Part shown: piece by piece, positions 17,631 to 26,240 of the stretch
How the letters are laid out: every line of letters starts with the position of its first letter
Position numbering within the stretch: the first letter of the stretch is position 1
Source of the DNA: VFBF01 sp033764865
GTDB lineage: Bacteria > Pseudomonadota > Alphaproteobacteria > Caulobacterales > Aquidulcibacteraceae
Assembly (NCBI GenBank): GCA_033764865.1
Contig: JANRIM010000083.1
Span: 1-64,000, forward strand
DNA: 64,000 nt
Direction of reading: 5' to 3'
The notes under the pieces: model-generated
Told to the model about the DNA's origin: nothing
What the model saw: only the letters and a program-made list of their open reading frames with translations
The model's database searches: none
Program-made: the position numbers and the translations under genes

Positions 17631-18317
17631 ATGCGCTTCGACCCGCCGCTGATTCCCGCAACCCTTGTGCGGCGCTACAAGCGTTTCCTTGCGGATGTGA
17701 CGTTTCCGGACGGGGAAGAGGCCACTGCCCACGTCGCCAATTCCGGAAAGATGCTGGGGCTCGACGCGCCCGGATCGAGGGTGTGGCTGGCGCCGGGAAC
17801 AGGGAAGCTGCCGTGGTCGCTCAAGTTCGTGGAGACGGCGCGCGGATGGGCGGGCGTCGACACCCATCTGCCCAACAAGTTGGTGGGCGAAGCCCTTCGC
17901 GTCGGCGCGCTGCCGGAGTTTTCAGCCTTTGCGACGGTGCGCGCGGAGGTGGCCTACGGTGAGGCGAGCCGCGTCGACTTCCTGCTTTTGGATGGGGGCG
18001 GCGCCCGGCTGTGGCTGGAGGTGAAGAACGTCCACCTCCAGCGAACGGCGGGCCTCGCGGAGTTCCCCGACTGCCTCGCCGCCCGCAGCGCGCGCCACAT
18101 GCGCGACCTTGCCGCCAAGGTGAAGGCTGGCGATCGGGCGTGCGCCCTCTTAGTGGTGCAGCTTCAAGACGCCGAGCGATTCGCGCCGGCGGCGGATATC
18201 GATCCCGGCTTCGCTGCGGCGTTCGACGCCGCCGTGACGGCAGGGGTGGAGGTCCTCGCCTATACCTGCGCCATGGAGCCAGGAGGCATCGCGCTCCATC
18301 GGCGCATCCCGGCCTAG
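17631..18317 (+). CDS. sfsA: SfsA family protein
   Basis: 228 residues. The N-terminal OB-like part (LVRRYKRFLADVTF, THVANSGKM with a His) and the nuclease-like C-terminal domain (RVDFLLLDG, LWLEVKNVHL, FPDCLAARSARHMRDL) match SfsA, which was first described as a sugar fermentation stimulation protein and binds DNA without strong sequence choice. The fold resembles restriction-type nucleases; E-x-K is in LEVKN. It begins a plus-strand run with the thioesterase, map and radC genes; the pairing of sfsA with map and radC is a conserved alphaproteobacterial order. Confidence 0.93.
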   Translation: MRFDPPLIPATLVRRYKRFLADVTFPDGEEATAHVANSGKMLGLDAPGSRVWLAPGTGKLPWSLKFVETARGWAGVDTHLPNKLVGEALRVGALPEFSAFATVRAEVAYGEASRVDFLLLDGGGARLWLEVKNVHLQRTAGLAEFPDCLAARSARHMRDLAAKVKAGDRACALLVVQLQDAERFAPAADIDPGFAAAFDAAVTAGVEVLAYTCAMEPGGIALHRRIPA

Positions 18318-18424
18318 GCTTTCTCCGCGGGGGCAAGCCCCGTCTCCCCCCTCGCTGCGGCCGGAGGTCCCGGCTCGACACAGCGCCTTTGGCGCGCGAA
18401 AGCTGGAGGCGGGAGAGAACAACC

Positions 18425-18838
18425 ATGGATATGAGCGCCCACCTCAACCAGCTGCAGATCGGCTCGCTGCCGGATTTCTTGCGGATGGAGTGGACGGAGG
18501 CGCGGGAGGGGATTGTACGAGGCCGGTTCCGCGTCGAACGCAAGCATATGGCGCCCAACGGTTTTTTGCATGCGGCCAGCGTCGTGGCCCTGGCGGACAG
18601 CGCCTGCGGGTATGGCTGCCGGATCGCCTCGCCGCCCGAAGCCACCGGCTTCACGACCATCGAGATCAAGACCAACTATCTGGGCACGACCCGGGAAGGC
18701 CTCGTGACCTGCGTCGCCCGTCTTGTTCACGCCGGGCGCATGACCCAAGTGTGGGACGCTGAGGTGGCCTCTGAGGTCGCCGGCAAAACCATCGCGTTGT
18801 TCCGGTGCACGCAGATGCTTCTTTATCCCAAGGACTGA
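18425..18838 (+). CDS. PaaI-type hot-dog thioesterase
   Basis: 137 residues. The segment HMAPNGFLHAASVVALADSA holds the N-G-x-x-H and the acid residue used by PaaI-type acyl-CoA thioesterases, and FTTIEIKTNYLGTTREG matches the second half of the hot-dog domain. GGAGAGA precedes the ATG at 18425. It should hydrolyse an acyl or aryl-acyl coenzyme A thioester in the cytoplasm; the substrate is not evident. It lies between sfsA and map with about 100 bases on each side, so it may be transcribed separately. Confidence 0.9.
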   Translation: MDMSAHLNQLQIGSLPDFLRMEWTEAREGIVRGRFRVERKHMAPNGFLHAASVVALADSACGYGCRIASPPEATGFTTIEIKTNYLGTTREGLVTCVARLVHAGRMTQVWDAEVASEVAGKTIALFRCTQMLLYPKD

Positions 18839-18938
18839 CGCCGTCGCGGCGTCCTTGAGGGGTGGGGCGCTCCGGTTCAATGCAGCGCCAATCGTGCTAT
18901 AGCCGCCTCAACCACCCGCCCGCCTGATCAGGACCGCC

Positions 18939-19763
18939 ATGTTCGTCGACGCCGCCCTCAACCCCACCCGCATCACCGGCCAGGTGAAGCTGCACGGACC
19001 GGAGGCGTTCGAGGGCATGCGAAAGGCCGGCCGGGTTGCGGCGGCCTGTCTCGATATGCTCGTCCCCTTCGTGAAGCCGGGCGTCACCACCGCCCGGCTG
19101 GACGATCTGGCGCGCCAGTTCGTTTTCGACGCCGGCGCTCTGCCTGCGTGCCTGTTCTATCGCGGCTATCGCCACACGATCTGCACCTCGATCAATCATG
19201 TGGTGTGCCATGGCATACCGGGCCCCCGCGTGCTGCGCGAAGGCGATATCGTCAACATCGACGTGACCGTCATTGTCGAAGGCTGGCATGGCGACACCAG
19301 CCGCATGTACGCCGCCGGGCCCGTCAAGAAACGCGACCGCCTGCTGATGGATGTCACATACGAGGCCATGATGGCCGGCATCGCCGCCATCCGGCCGGGC
19401 GCGACCCTGGGCGATCTAGGCTACGCCATCCAGCGCCGGGCCGAGGCCGACCGGTTCTCCATCGTGCGCGATTTCTGTGGCCACGGCGTCGGCCGCATCT
19501 TCCATGATGCGCCGAACATCCTGCACTACGGAAAGCCCCGGGACGGTCTCACGCTCAAGCCCGGCATGATTTTCACCGTGGAGCCCATGGTCAACGCCGG
19601 CGGGCGGGACGTGAAGGTGCTGAACGACGGTTGGACCGCCGTGACCAAGGACAAGCAATCCACAGCCCAGTTTGAACACAGCGTGGGCGTGACGGAAACC
19701 GGCGTCGAGATCTTCACGACGTCCCCGTCCGGCCTGCATCAGCCGCACCAGACGCCCGCCTGA
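18939..19763 (+). CDS. map: type I methionine aminopeptidase
   Basis: 274 residues. It removes the initiator methionine from new proteins. The five metal ligands can be read in order: the two Asp in NIDVTVIVEGWHGDTS, the His in CGHGVGRIFH, and the Glu residues in FTVEPM and QFEHS. The segment TSINHVVCHGIPG holds the conserved substrate His. Full length for the family with no N-terminal zinc-finger extension. radC follows after only three bases, so the two genes form one transcript. Confidence 0.96.
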   Translation: MFVDAALNPTRITGQVKLHGPEAFEGMRKAGRVAAACLDMLVPFVKPGVTTARLDDLARQFVFDAGALPACLFYRGYRHTICTSINHVVCHGIPGPRVLREGDIVNIDVTVIVEGWHGDTSRMYAAGPVKKRDRLLMDVTYEAMMAGIAAIRPGATLGDLGYAIQRRAEADRFSIVRDFCGHGVGRIFHDAPNILHYGKPRDGLTLKPGMIFTVEPMVNAGGRDVKVLNDGWTAVTKDKQSTAQFEHSVGVTETGVEIFTTSPSGLHQPHQTPA

Positions 19764-19766
19764 TCC

Positions 19767-20516
19767 ATGCCGTCGGGGCGGGGGAAGCGTCCAGGTCGGG
19801 TTGAGGACGCCGGGGGGCTGTTTCCGGAACCCGGCGCCGCAGCCGCGCCGCACTATCATGAACACCGCGCGCGATTGCGCCACCGGTTCGCACACGCTGG
19901 GCCAACAGCGCTCGCCGATTACGAACTGCTGGAGCTGCTGCTGTTCCGCACCATTCCCCGCCGGGACACCAAGCCGCTCGCCAAGGCGTTGATCGCGCAC
20001 TTTGGCGATCTTTCCGCGGTGCTGGCCGCCGAACCCGCGCGCATCGCCGAGATGCCCGGCGCCGGCGAAGCCGTAGCGCTCGACCTCAAGGTGATCCAGG
20101 CGACGCTCGAACGGGTGATGCGGGCAGAGGCTTCACGGCGCCCGCACGTGGGCGACTGGTCCAAGCTCGTGGCCTATTGCCAGGTCGCCATGCAGCACGC
20201 CACGCGCGAGCAATTCCGGGTGCTGTTTCTCGACGTCAAGAACCAGATCATCGCCGACGAAGTCCTCGGCGAGGGCGGCCATGACCATGCGCCTGTCTAT
20301 CCGCGCGAGGTTTTGCGCCGGGCCCTGGAACTGCGGGCGGCCTCCCTCATCCTCGTCCACAATCACCCAAGCGGCGATCCCCGCCCCTCGGCGGCGGACG
20401 TGGACATCACCCGCGAGATCGTCGCCGCCGCCGACGCGCTCGGCATCCGGGTTCACGACCACGTCGTCATCGGCCGCCATGGGCAGGCGAGCCTGAAGAT
20501 GCTGGGTCTTATGTAG
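19767..20516 (+). CDS. radC: RadC family JAB/MPN domain protein
   Basis: 249 residues. An N-terminal helix-hairpin-helix part (PTALADYELLELLLFRTIPRRD, MPGAGEAVALDLK) is followed by a JAB1/MPN metalloprotease-like domain with the signature VHNHPSGDPRPSAAD and a Glu in DEVLGEG. RadC was once linked to recombination repair, but its enzymatic role is unproven. The first ~40 residues (basic, Gly/Pro rich) are poorly conserved; an alternative start cannot be excluded. It is translationally close-coupled to map. Confidence 0.92.
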   Translation: MPSGRGKRPGRVEDAGGLFPEPGAAAAPHYHEHRARLRHRFAHAGPTALADYELLELLLFRTIPRRDTKPLAKALIAHFGDLSAVLAAEPARIAEMPGAGEAVALDLKVIQATLERVMRAEASRRPHVGDWSKLVAYCQVAMQHATREQFRVLFLDVKNQIIADEVLGEGGHDHAPVYPREVLRRALELRAASLILVHNHPSGDPRPSAADVDITREIVAAADALGIRVHDHVVIGRHGQASLKMLGLM

Positions 20517-20525
20517 GGCCGCGCC

Positions 20526-21146
20526 CTACAACCGGCGGACGTACTTCCGGTACGACCAGTATTTGTCGCCGCCATCGAACACGCACTTCCAGCCCCACGA
20601 CAACAGCACGGGCCGCATCATGCGGTTGAACCAGCCGTGGGCGCAGACGATCACGTTCTGCCCGCGCAGCGCGTGCGCTGCGAGCGTGGCGGCGGCGGCC
20701 TCGGCGCGCTGCTCCGCCTCCCGCCGGGTCTCCCCGCCGCGCGAACCGCCGAGCCACCAGTAGATCCGCGCATACACGCCCCAGCGGCGCGGCTTGCGCC
20801 GTCCCATGATCGGCGGCGGCGGCAGCGGCGCCTCGATGAACACCGGATCATGGATCACCGCGCGGTCTCCGGCGATGGCGGCAGCCGTTTCGCACGCCCG
20901 CCGAAGCGTGGACGAGAAAATCAGGTCGGCCTCGTCCGCCAACGCGCGCAAGGCCGGAGGCGGCGTTTCGCCGTCCACGAGACCGGATGCGTCATAGCCT
21001 TTCCACCACTCGATGTATTCCCGCCAGGTCACGCGGGCCTTGCGGTCGCCCACGGGCTTGCCGTGGCGAACGATCACCACCCAGCCGGGCTTGTCGCCAC
21101 GGCCACCCTCCCCCCCCGGGGTTGTCGTCTGCTCGGCGCGATCCAT
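20526..21146 (-). CDS. histidine phosphatase family protein
   Basis: 206 residues from the ATG at 21146 (MDRAEQTTTPGG). The phosphoglycerate-mutase-like fold is shown by the catalytic VIVRHGKP near residue 24, IFSSTLRRACETA with the second conserved Arg, and VIVCAHGWFNRMM with the second catalytic His. Substrate is unknown; members act on phosphosugars, nucleotides or phosphoproteins. The segment between 115 and 150 (PPPPIMGRRKPRRWGVYARIYWW) is a basic aromatic insertion that may touch the membrane. It converges on radC with nine bases between the stops. Confidence 0.87.
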   Translation of the reverse strand: MDRAEQTTTPGGEGGRGDKPGWVVIVRHGKPVGDRKARVTWREYIEWWKGYDASGLVDGETPPPALRALADEADLIFSSTLRRACETAAAIAGDRAVIHDPVFIEAPLPPPPIMGRRKPRRWGVYARIYWWLGGSRGGETRREAEQRAEAAAATLAAHALRGQNVIVCAHGWFNRMMRPVLLSWGWKCVFDGGDKYWSYRKYVRRL

Positions 21147-21299
21147 CCCCGCTCCGCGTCGCGACGCCCGCCCCGTTCGGAGGCAGCTTCCGCCGCGCGA
21201 GTGCGCAGCCTTCTGGTGGGCGCGCGCGCGAGCGATACAGGCCGCCGCCCGGGGAAACAACCGCCCGCGCGCATCCCGCGCCCCTATGTGCGTGGGAGG

Positions 21300-22220
21300 T
21301 CAGGCGGCCAGCGCCGCCACGAACGCCCGCGAGGCCGATCCCAACGCCCGCAGGTCGTAGCCGCCCTCGAGACTGGCGACGACCCGCCCCCGCGCCGATC
21401 CCTGGGCCGCCTCCCGCAGCATGGCGCCCGCCCATGCGAAATCGGCGTCTTCCAGCGCCATCTCGGCCAGCGGGTCGGCCTTGTGGGCGTCGAACCCGGC
21501 CGAAACCAGCACGAGCGCCGGGGCGAACGCGTCGATCGCAGGCAGGATCCGCGTCTCCATGGCCGCCCGCCAATGTGCGCTGCCGGCCCCGGGGGGCAGC
21601 GGCGCATTGACCACATTTCCCGCGATGCCCGTATCGGCGGCCCGGCCCGTGCCGGGGTAGAGCGGCGACTGGTGGGTGGAGGCGAACAGCAGGCGCGGCT
21701 CCCGTTCCGCCATGGCCTGGCTGCCGTTGCCGTGATGCACGTCGAAATCGACCACGCAGACACGCGCGAGGCCGTGCGCATCCAGCGCATGCATGGCGCC
21801 GACGGCGATGGAGTTGAAGACGCAAAAGCCCATGGCCTGGGCCGGCTCCGCGTGATGGCCAGGCGGGCGCACGGCGCAGAAGGCGGTCTGCGCGTCGCCG
21901 GCCAGAATGGCGTCGACCGCCGCGGTGACGGCGCCGGCCGCGCGCCAGGCGGCCTCGCGCGATCCATCCGACAGGAAGGTGTCCCCGGTGTCGAGCGCCA
22001 CCATGCCCTCGCCGCGCTGGGGGAACACCCCCTCCATCGCCGTCACGAACGCCGCCGGGTGCACGCGCTCGATGGCGGCGCGATCCGCCCATGGCGCCTC
22101 CCTGCGGTCGAGCGACATGTCCGCAAGCGCGGCCAGCACGGCTTCCAGCCGCTCCGGTCGTTCAGGATGGCCCGGCGGCACGCCGTGTTCGAGCATGGAG
22201 GGGTGGGTGATCAGCAGCAT
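21300..22220 (-). CDS. histone-deacetylase family hydrolase
   Basis: 306 residues from the ATG at 22220 (MLLITHPSMLEHG), which has GAAGAAGGGCGG in front of it. Zinc-site residues of the arginase-deacetylase fold are visible: RPPGHHAEP with the two active-site His, DFDVHHGNG with the Asp and His ligands, and SAGFDAHKADPL with the last Asp. Bacterial members act as acetylpolyamine or other small amide deacetylases; the actual substrate is not known. The gene is divergent from the GNAT gene at 22278, which might be its acetylating counterpart, though that is only a suggestion. Confidence 0.93.
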   Translation of the reverse strand: MLLITHPSMLEHGVPPGHPERPERLEAVLAALADMSLDRREAPWADRAAIERVHPAAFVTAMEGVFPQRGEGMVALDTGDTFLSDGSREAAWRAAGAVTAAVDAILAGDAQTAFCAVRPPGHHAEPAQAMGFCVFNSIAVGAMHALDAHGLARVCVVDFDVHHGNGSQAMAEREPRLLFASTHQSPLYPGTGRAADTGIAGNVVNAPLPPGAGSAHWRAAMETRILPAIDAFAPALVLVSAGFDAHKADPLAEMALEDADFAWAGAMLREAAQGSARGRVVASLEGGYDLRALGSASRAFVAALAA

Positions 22221-22277
22221 CCGCCCTTCTTCGCGCGGGCTTGGCCGACGGGCAAGCCGGTGCGATAGCACACCCCG

Positions 22278-22934
22278 ATGACGAGCCCCGAAGACTTCGC
22301 GCGCGCCCGCGCATCAGCCTCGGACCCACGCCGCGCGGGGAACGGCGATCGTCAGGCGGTGGCCCGTACGCTGGCGCGGGCGTTCGCCACCGATCCAGTG
22401 GTGGACTACTTCGTGCGCGCCGATCATCGCCGCGAGCGCGCCCTCGCCACCTGGTTCGACTTTGCGATGGCGCGCTTCGGCCTGCCGGGTGACGAGACGT
22501 GGATGACGCAGGACGCCCGCGCCGTGGCGCTGTGGCTGCCGCCGCCGCAGGCGGCGCTCAACCTGACCGTCGCGCAGGAGCTCGCTGCGTTGCCGGTGTT
22601 CCTCTCCGTCGTGGGACTGTCCCGGGTGGGGCGGATGCAGCGGCTTCGGACGGCGTTTGACGCCCACCACCCGAAGGCGCCGCACTGGTATCTCTTTTTC
22701 CTCGCCGTGGATCCCGATCACCAGGGGCAAGGCCTCGGGTCCACCGTCCTGCGCAGCACGCTTTCGCGCATCGACGCGCTGGGCCAAGCGGCGTACCTTG
22801 AGGCGTCGAGCGAGAAGAACGTGCCGCTCTATCTGCGCCACGGCTTCGAGATCACAAGCGAATTTCGTCCTGAGCCCACCGGGCCGAAGCTCTGGGGCAT
22901 GTGGCGGGAGCCCAGGCCGCGCGATCAGCGCTAG
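22278..22934 (+). CDS. GNAT family N-acetyltransferase
   Basis: 218 residues. The acetyl-CoA binding stretch is LAVDPDHQGQGLGSTVL (V-x-P-x-x-Q-G-x-G) near residues 140-157, followed by YLEASSEKNVPLYLRHGFE, the usual end of the fold. The N-terminal half (DPVVDYFVRADHRRERALATWFDFA) is typical of the group that resembles streptomycete toxin acetyltransferases. The acceptor is unknown. The gene ends in CTAG at 22931-22934, which also encodes the stop of the convergent SDR gene. Confidence 0.9.
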   Translation: MTSPEDFARARASASDPRRAGNGDRQAVARTLARAFATDPVVDYFVRADHRRERALATWFDFAMARFGLPGDETWMTQDARAVALWLPPPQAALNLTVAQELAALPVFLSVVGLSRVGRMQRLRTAFDAHHPKAPHWYLFFLAVDPDHQGQGLGSTVLRSTLSRIDALGQAAYLEASSEKNVPLYLRHGFEITSEFRPEPTGPKLWGMWREPRPRDQR

Positions 22935-23797
22935 GCCGCGGGCGCGAGAGATACGCCAGGCGGCGGCGGTTCATCGTCGGGGACGAAGAAGTCCGGCATC
23001 AAGGGGCGCGTGGGGTCGACCCGGTACTGGTCGAAGTCCCGCACGCCCGCGCCATAGAGCACGACGTCGTCGATGAAGAAGTTGCCGGTGCAGGTCTTCG
23101 CGGGCCTTGTGAGTATCCAGTGCGCCGCATCGGCCATGATCGCCGGCGTCCGGCACATGCGCATCCCTTCGTCTCCCGCCAGCGCGTAGCGGATTGCCGC
23201 CGTGGCGATGCCCGTGCGCGGCCACAAAGCGTTGAACGCGACGCCGTCGCTTCGGAATTCCTCGGCCATGCCGAGGACGCACATGGACATGCCGAATTTG
23301 GCCATCGTGTAGGCCACGTGGCCACCGAACCATTTCGCGCTCATGTCGAGCGGGGGCGACAGGTTGAGGACGTGGGGGTTGGCGGCGCGCTTCAGGTGGG
23401 GAATGCAGGCCTTGGACGTCAGGAACGTTCCGCGCGCATTGATCTGGTGCATCAGGTCGTAGCGCTTCATGTCCGTCTGCGCCGTGCCGGTGAGTTGGAT
23501 GGCCGAGGCGTTGTTCACGCAGATGTCGATGCCGCCGAACGTCTCGACCGTCCGGTCGACGGCGGCGAGGACGCTCGCCTCCTCGCGCACATCCACGACG
23601 AGCGGCAGAGCATTTCCTCCGGCGGCCTCGATCTCGGCGGCTGCGGTGTAGATCGTGCCTTCCAGCTTTGGGTGGGGATCGGCCGTTTTGGCCGCCACCG
23701 CGACGTTGGCGCCGTCGCGCGCCGCACGCAGCGCGATGGCGAGGCCGATGCCGCGGCTCGCGCCCGTGATGAACAGCGTTTTTCCGGCGAGGCTCAC
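22931..23797 (-). CDS. SDR oxidoreductase, HSDL2-like
   Basis: 288 residues. The GTG at 23797 (MSLAGKTLFITGASRGIG) is chosen since GGAG lies nine bases upstream; another GTG at 23812 would add five residues. The nucleotide motif GASRGIG, the NNAS motif and Y-T-M-A-K are present, and the Ser site reads LNLSPPLD. A long segment after the first helix (KTADPHPKLEGTIYTAAAEIE) is the mark of the hydroxysteroid dehydrogenase-like 2 (HSDL2) group, a peroxisomal or bacterial subfamily of unknown substrate. It shares four bases with the GNAT gene end. Confidence 0.9.
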   Translation of the reverse strand: MSLAGKTLFITGASRGIGLAIALRAARDGANVAVAAKTADPHPKLEGTIYTAAAEIEAAGGNALPLVVDVREEASVLAAVDRTVETFGGIDICVNNASAIQLTGTAQTDMKRYDLMHQINARGTFLTSKACIPHLKRAANPHVLNLSPPLDMSAKWFGGHVAYTMAKFGMSMCVLGMAEEFRSDGVAFNALWPRTGIATAAIRYALAGDEGMRMCRTPAIMADAAHWILTRPAKTCTGNFFIDDVVLYGAGVRDFDQYRVDPTRPLMPDFFVPDDEPPPPGVSLAPAA

Positions 23798-23822
23798 GGC
23801 GTCTTGCTCCACAGTGCTTCGG

Positions 23823-24245
23823 TCATTGGGCCCGGCGCCAGATTTCCGACCGGCAGAACGGACCCACGCAGCCCTTCAACTCCAGCGTGCCGTCCGCGCG
23901 GGGCAGCAACTCCGACCGGTAGGTGCGTCCCGAGTTCGGATCGTAGATGCGACCGTTCACCCAGCCTGCGGCGCTGCGGGTGAAGCCGTCGAGTATCTGG
24001 AGCCCGACGAGCGGGCGGCTGCGCAGCGCGCGATCGGGGTTCTTAACGTCCGTCGCCACCGGGCCGGCGGGATCGCCGCCGCCCACGATCCGTCCGCAAG
24101 CGCTGTCCCCGCACGGCGCGATCTCGATCCGGCCGCCGCCGTCCCCCGTGACCCATACGCCGAACGCCTTGGCCGGCGCCGCAGCGGCGGTCATCGGGAC
24201 CATCGCCGACGCCACCGCAATCGCCATCATCCACAACCGCGCCAT
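23823..24245 (-). CDS. DUF2147 family secreted protein
   Basis: 140 residues from the ATG at 24245. A signal peptide (MARLWMMAIAVASAM...AAAA, cut near residue 22) precedes FGVWVTGDGGGRIEIAPCGDSACGRIVG, the characteristic beginning of the DUF2147 beta-barrel proteins, with a pair of Cys likely to form a disulfide. The rest (WVNGRIYDPNSGRTYRSELL, LELKGCVGPFCRSEIWRR) carries a second Cys pair. Periplasmic location and a lipocalin-like ligand role are inferred from the family. Its start is 53 bases downstream of the SDR gene on the same strand. Confidence 0.85.
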   Translation of the reverse strand: MARLWMMAIAVASAMVPMTAAAAPAKAFGVWVTGDGGGRIEIAPCGDSACGRIVGGGDPAGPVATDVKNPDRALRSRPLVGLQILDGFTRSAAGWVNGRIYDPNSGRTYRSELLPRADGTLELKGCVGPFCRSEIWRRAQ

Positions 24246-24298
24246 GCTGATCCCCTGCGTTGCTTCGCCTGCCCGCCACTGCGCATACGCGCCACGGA

Positions 24299-25261
24299 TC
24301 AGGCGGATGCGATTTCCTTCTCCGACCAGACCCACAGCCGCTCAGCCCCCTCAGGGTCTAGCGCGTAGGGCAGGACGCCGGACCACGGCTCTGCTTCGGT
24401 CCAAGGGGCGGCCTCGGCGCAATTCTCCAGGTAGCGACCGCCGACGCCCTCCAACTCGGCGCCGATGGCGGCCCAGATACTGGTGGCCGCGCCCTCTTGC
24501 GGCGTCTTCATCCGGGGATTGGGGACGCCGTCGGCGTCGATCCAGCCGAAGCCGATCTGCTCCTCGCGGGTAAGGTGGCGCTGGAGCGGCGTGAGGATCC
24601 CGCCCGGCATCACGGCGTTCGACAGCACCCCGCGATCGCGCCACCGCGCGGTCACGCCGACGGCGAACAGGGAATTGGCGGTCTTTGACTGCCCGTACGC
24701 GGTCCATTTCTCATAGTCCCCGGCGCGGAAGTGGGGGTCATCCCATCGGATGTCGGACCGCCGGTGACCGATCGAGGAGAGGGACACGACGCGCGCCGGA
24801 CGGTCGCCTCGTCCTGCCGCCTCCAACGCCGGGGCGAGCAGCGTCGTCAGCAGGAAGTGGCCGAGGTGATTGGCCCCGATCTGCATTTCGTACCCTTGCG
24901 CGGTGCGCATCAGGGGTGAGGCCATCACGCCGGCGTTGTTGACCAGGACGTGCAGCGGGCCAGACCAGCTGGACGCGAACGCCCGGATGCTGGCCGCGTC
25001 CGCGAGGTCGAGCCGGCCGACCGTCACCCGCGAAGCCTTCGCCTCGGCGTTGATGGCGCCCGCCACGCGTTCCGCCGCCGCCTCGTCGCGTGCCGCGATC
25101 GTCACTGCTGCGCCCGCCAGCGCCAACGCCCGCGCCGTTTCAACCCCGATGCCGGACGCAGCGCCAGTCACCACCATGCGCAGCCCTGTGAGATCGTGAC
25201 CGGCGGCCACGTCCCGCGCCGTCGAGCGATAGCCAAAAGGCGAAGCGATCAGCGAAGCCAC
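24299..25261 (-). CDS. SDR family oxidoreductase, retinol-dehydrogenase-like
   Basis: 320 residues from a GTG at 25261, preceded by GGGAGGG with good spacing; earlier codons to 25357 look non-coding. The cofactor segment is VVTGAASGIGVETARALA near residue 30, followed by LHVLVNNAGVMASP, VVSLSSIGHRR and a YGQSKTAN active site. The segment MQIGANHLGHFLLT is the signature of the SDR group related to retinol and WW-domain oxidoreductases. The substrate is unknown. It lies upstream of the DUF2147 gene on the same strand. Confidence 0.9.
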   Translation of the reverse strand: MASLIASPFGYRSTARDVAAGHDLTGLRMVVTGAASGIGVETARALALAGAAVTIAARDEAAAERVAGAINAEAKASRVTVGRLDLADAASIRAFASSWSGPLHVLVNNAGVMASPLMRTAQGYEMQIGANHLGHFLLTTLLAPALEAAGRGDRPARVVSLSSIGHRRSDIRWDDPHFRAGDYEKWTAYGQSKTANSLFAVGVTARWRDRGVLSNAVMPGGILTPLQRHLTREEQIGFGWIDADGVPNPRMKTPQEGAATSIWAAIGAELEGVGGRYLENCAEAAPWTEAEPWSGVLPYALDPEGAERLWVWSEKEIASA

Positions 25262-25455
25262 CCGACAACCCTCCCACCGCACAGTGATCGCGCCTGGTGG
25301 CGAGCATGCGCCCCCCTGCGCACACGCGCAATTGGCGTATTGCGGAAGACAAGCCACGCGAAACGGGCTGGAGATACTTCACCGCACGCGCGGGGCTTTC
25401 CCCAGCCCGAACCGCCCCCGAAACGATTGTTCTCGCCAGACGCGAAGTTTTCAGC

Positions 25456-25479
25456 TAACGTTCATAAAGTCTTAACGTT
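25456..25479 (+). promoter_or_regulatory. direct repeat TAACGTT x2 upstream of the HTH gene
   Basis: TAACGTT occurs at 25456-25462 and 25473-25479, 17 bases apart start to start, in an AT-rich patch ending 16 bases before the start codon at 25496. Each copy contains the palindrome AACGTT. It is well placed to be an operator for a DNA-binding protein, possibly the product of the adjacent gene. Confidence 0.35.
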
Positions 25480-25495
25480 TGCTGGCCGGGCTCAG

Positions 25496-26080
25496 ATGGA
25501 AGCAATTGTCAAAGACCCCTCGTCGGGAAGCGACGCCGAGTGCGACCTTGAAAGACGGCTCGCGGCCGTCGAGGACGGTCGCGTCAACGGCCTCTCGGTC
25601 GCCGCCGCATGCCGCCTGGCCGGCATGTCCACGTCCACCTACTATCGCCGTCGACGGCCCCCGCCCGCCGCGACGGGCAAGGCCCTCGCCCGCGCCGCCC
25701 GCGCCGCTCCGGCCTGGCCGTTTCCGCCGAGGACCCCGCGCGCGCCCTACTTCTGGGATCAGGCGTTCGCCGATGAACTTTCGGATTCCTTCGTCCGCCG
25801 GGAATTCGGCGCCGGGCCGCTGAAGGCCCGCCAGGGGAGGGCGTTGTCTGCGCTCGCGGCGCGGCCGTCACGGTCGGCGGCCCTCAAGGTGAGGCTGGAG
25901 CGCCTGCTTGAGCGGCTTTCGGCGGGGCCTCTCGGCGCGGCTGCGCCGCCGCTCGCCGCACTCGCCCTCGTGGCCGCGCTCGGGGCGGCGGCGGGCTGGA
26001 TGGTGTCGGTCGCCGCCGATCCGGCCGCGTGGCTCAACCACCCGGACCAGTTGGCCCGCCTGGCCGAAGCCGCGCGCTGA
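25496..26080 (+). CDS. unrecognised protein with helix-turn-helix and membrane anchor
   Basis: 194 residues that I do not recognise as a whole. Residues 15-55 look like a homeodomain/Hin-type helix-turn-helix (VEDGRVNGLSVAAACRLAG then MSTSTYYRRRR), similar to the DNA-binding part of IS3-type OrfA but without a transposase around it. A Pro/Ala-rich linker with aromatic residues (WPFPPRTPRAPYFWDQAFADEL) follows, then Arg-rich helices, and a single membrane segment near 150-175 (LAALALVAALGAAAGWMVSVA) with about 20 residues beyond. This would place a DNA-binding domain at the inner face of the membrane. Two TAACGTT repeats lie just upstream. No function is known. Confidence 0.55.
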   Translation: MEAIVKDPSSGSDAECDLERRLAAVEDGRVNGLSVAAACRLAGMSTSTYYRRRRPPPAATGKALARAARAAPAWPFPPRTPRAPYFWDQAFADELSDSFVRREFGAGPLKARQGRALSALAARPSRSAALKVRLERLLERLSAGPLGAAAPPLAALALVAALGAAAGWMVSVAADPAAWLNHPDQLARLAEAAR

Positions 26081-26240
26081 CCCGCAGGCCCCGGACGGCC
26101 ATCGAGACGGTCAGCCCGGGGCGCCGCCGCCAGTTGCGCTTCGGCGCGCGCCAGCCTTAGAAAACGTCCACGTCGGCGCCTGCGCTGGCGAGATCAATGC
26201 GCGCAAGGGTCCCGCAGAGACCCGATCCGGAGGTTTTTCC

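Noticed and set aside
20637..22268. A 543-codon plus-strand frame opposite the phosphatase and deacetylase-like genes
   Set aside because: Arg/Gly/His-rich translation without domains; the minus-strand genes have intact catalytic motifs.
25496..26080. Remnant of an IS3-type insertion sequence (OrfA-like helix-turn-helix)
   Set aside because: There is no transposase, inverted terminal repeat or target duplication, and the protein has its own membrane segment.
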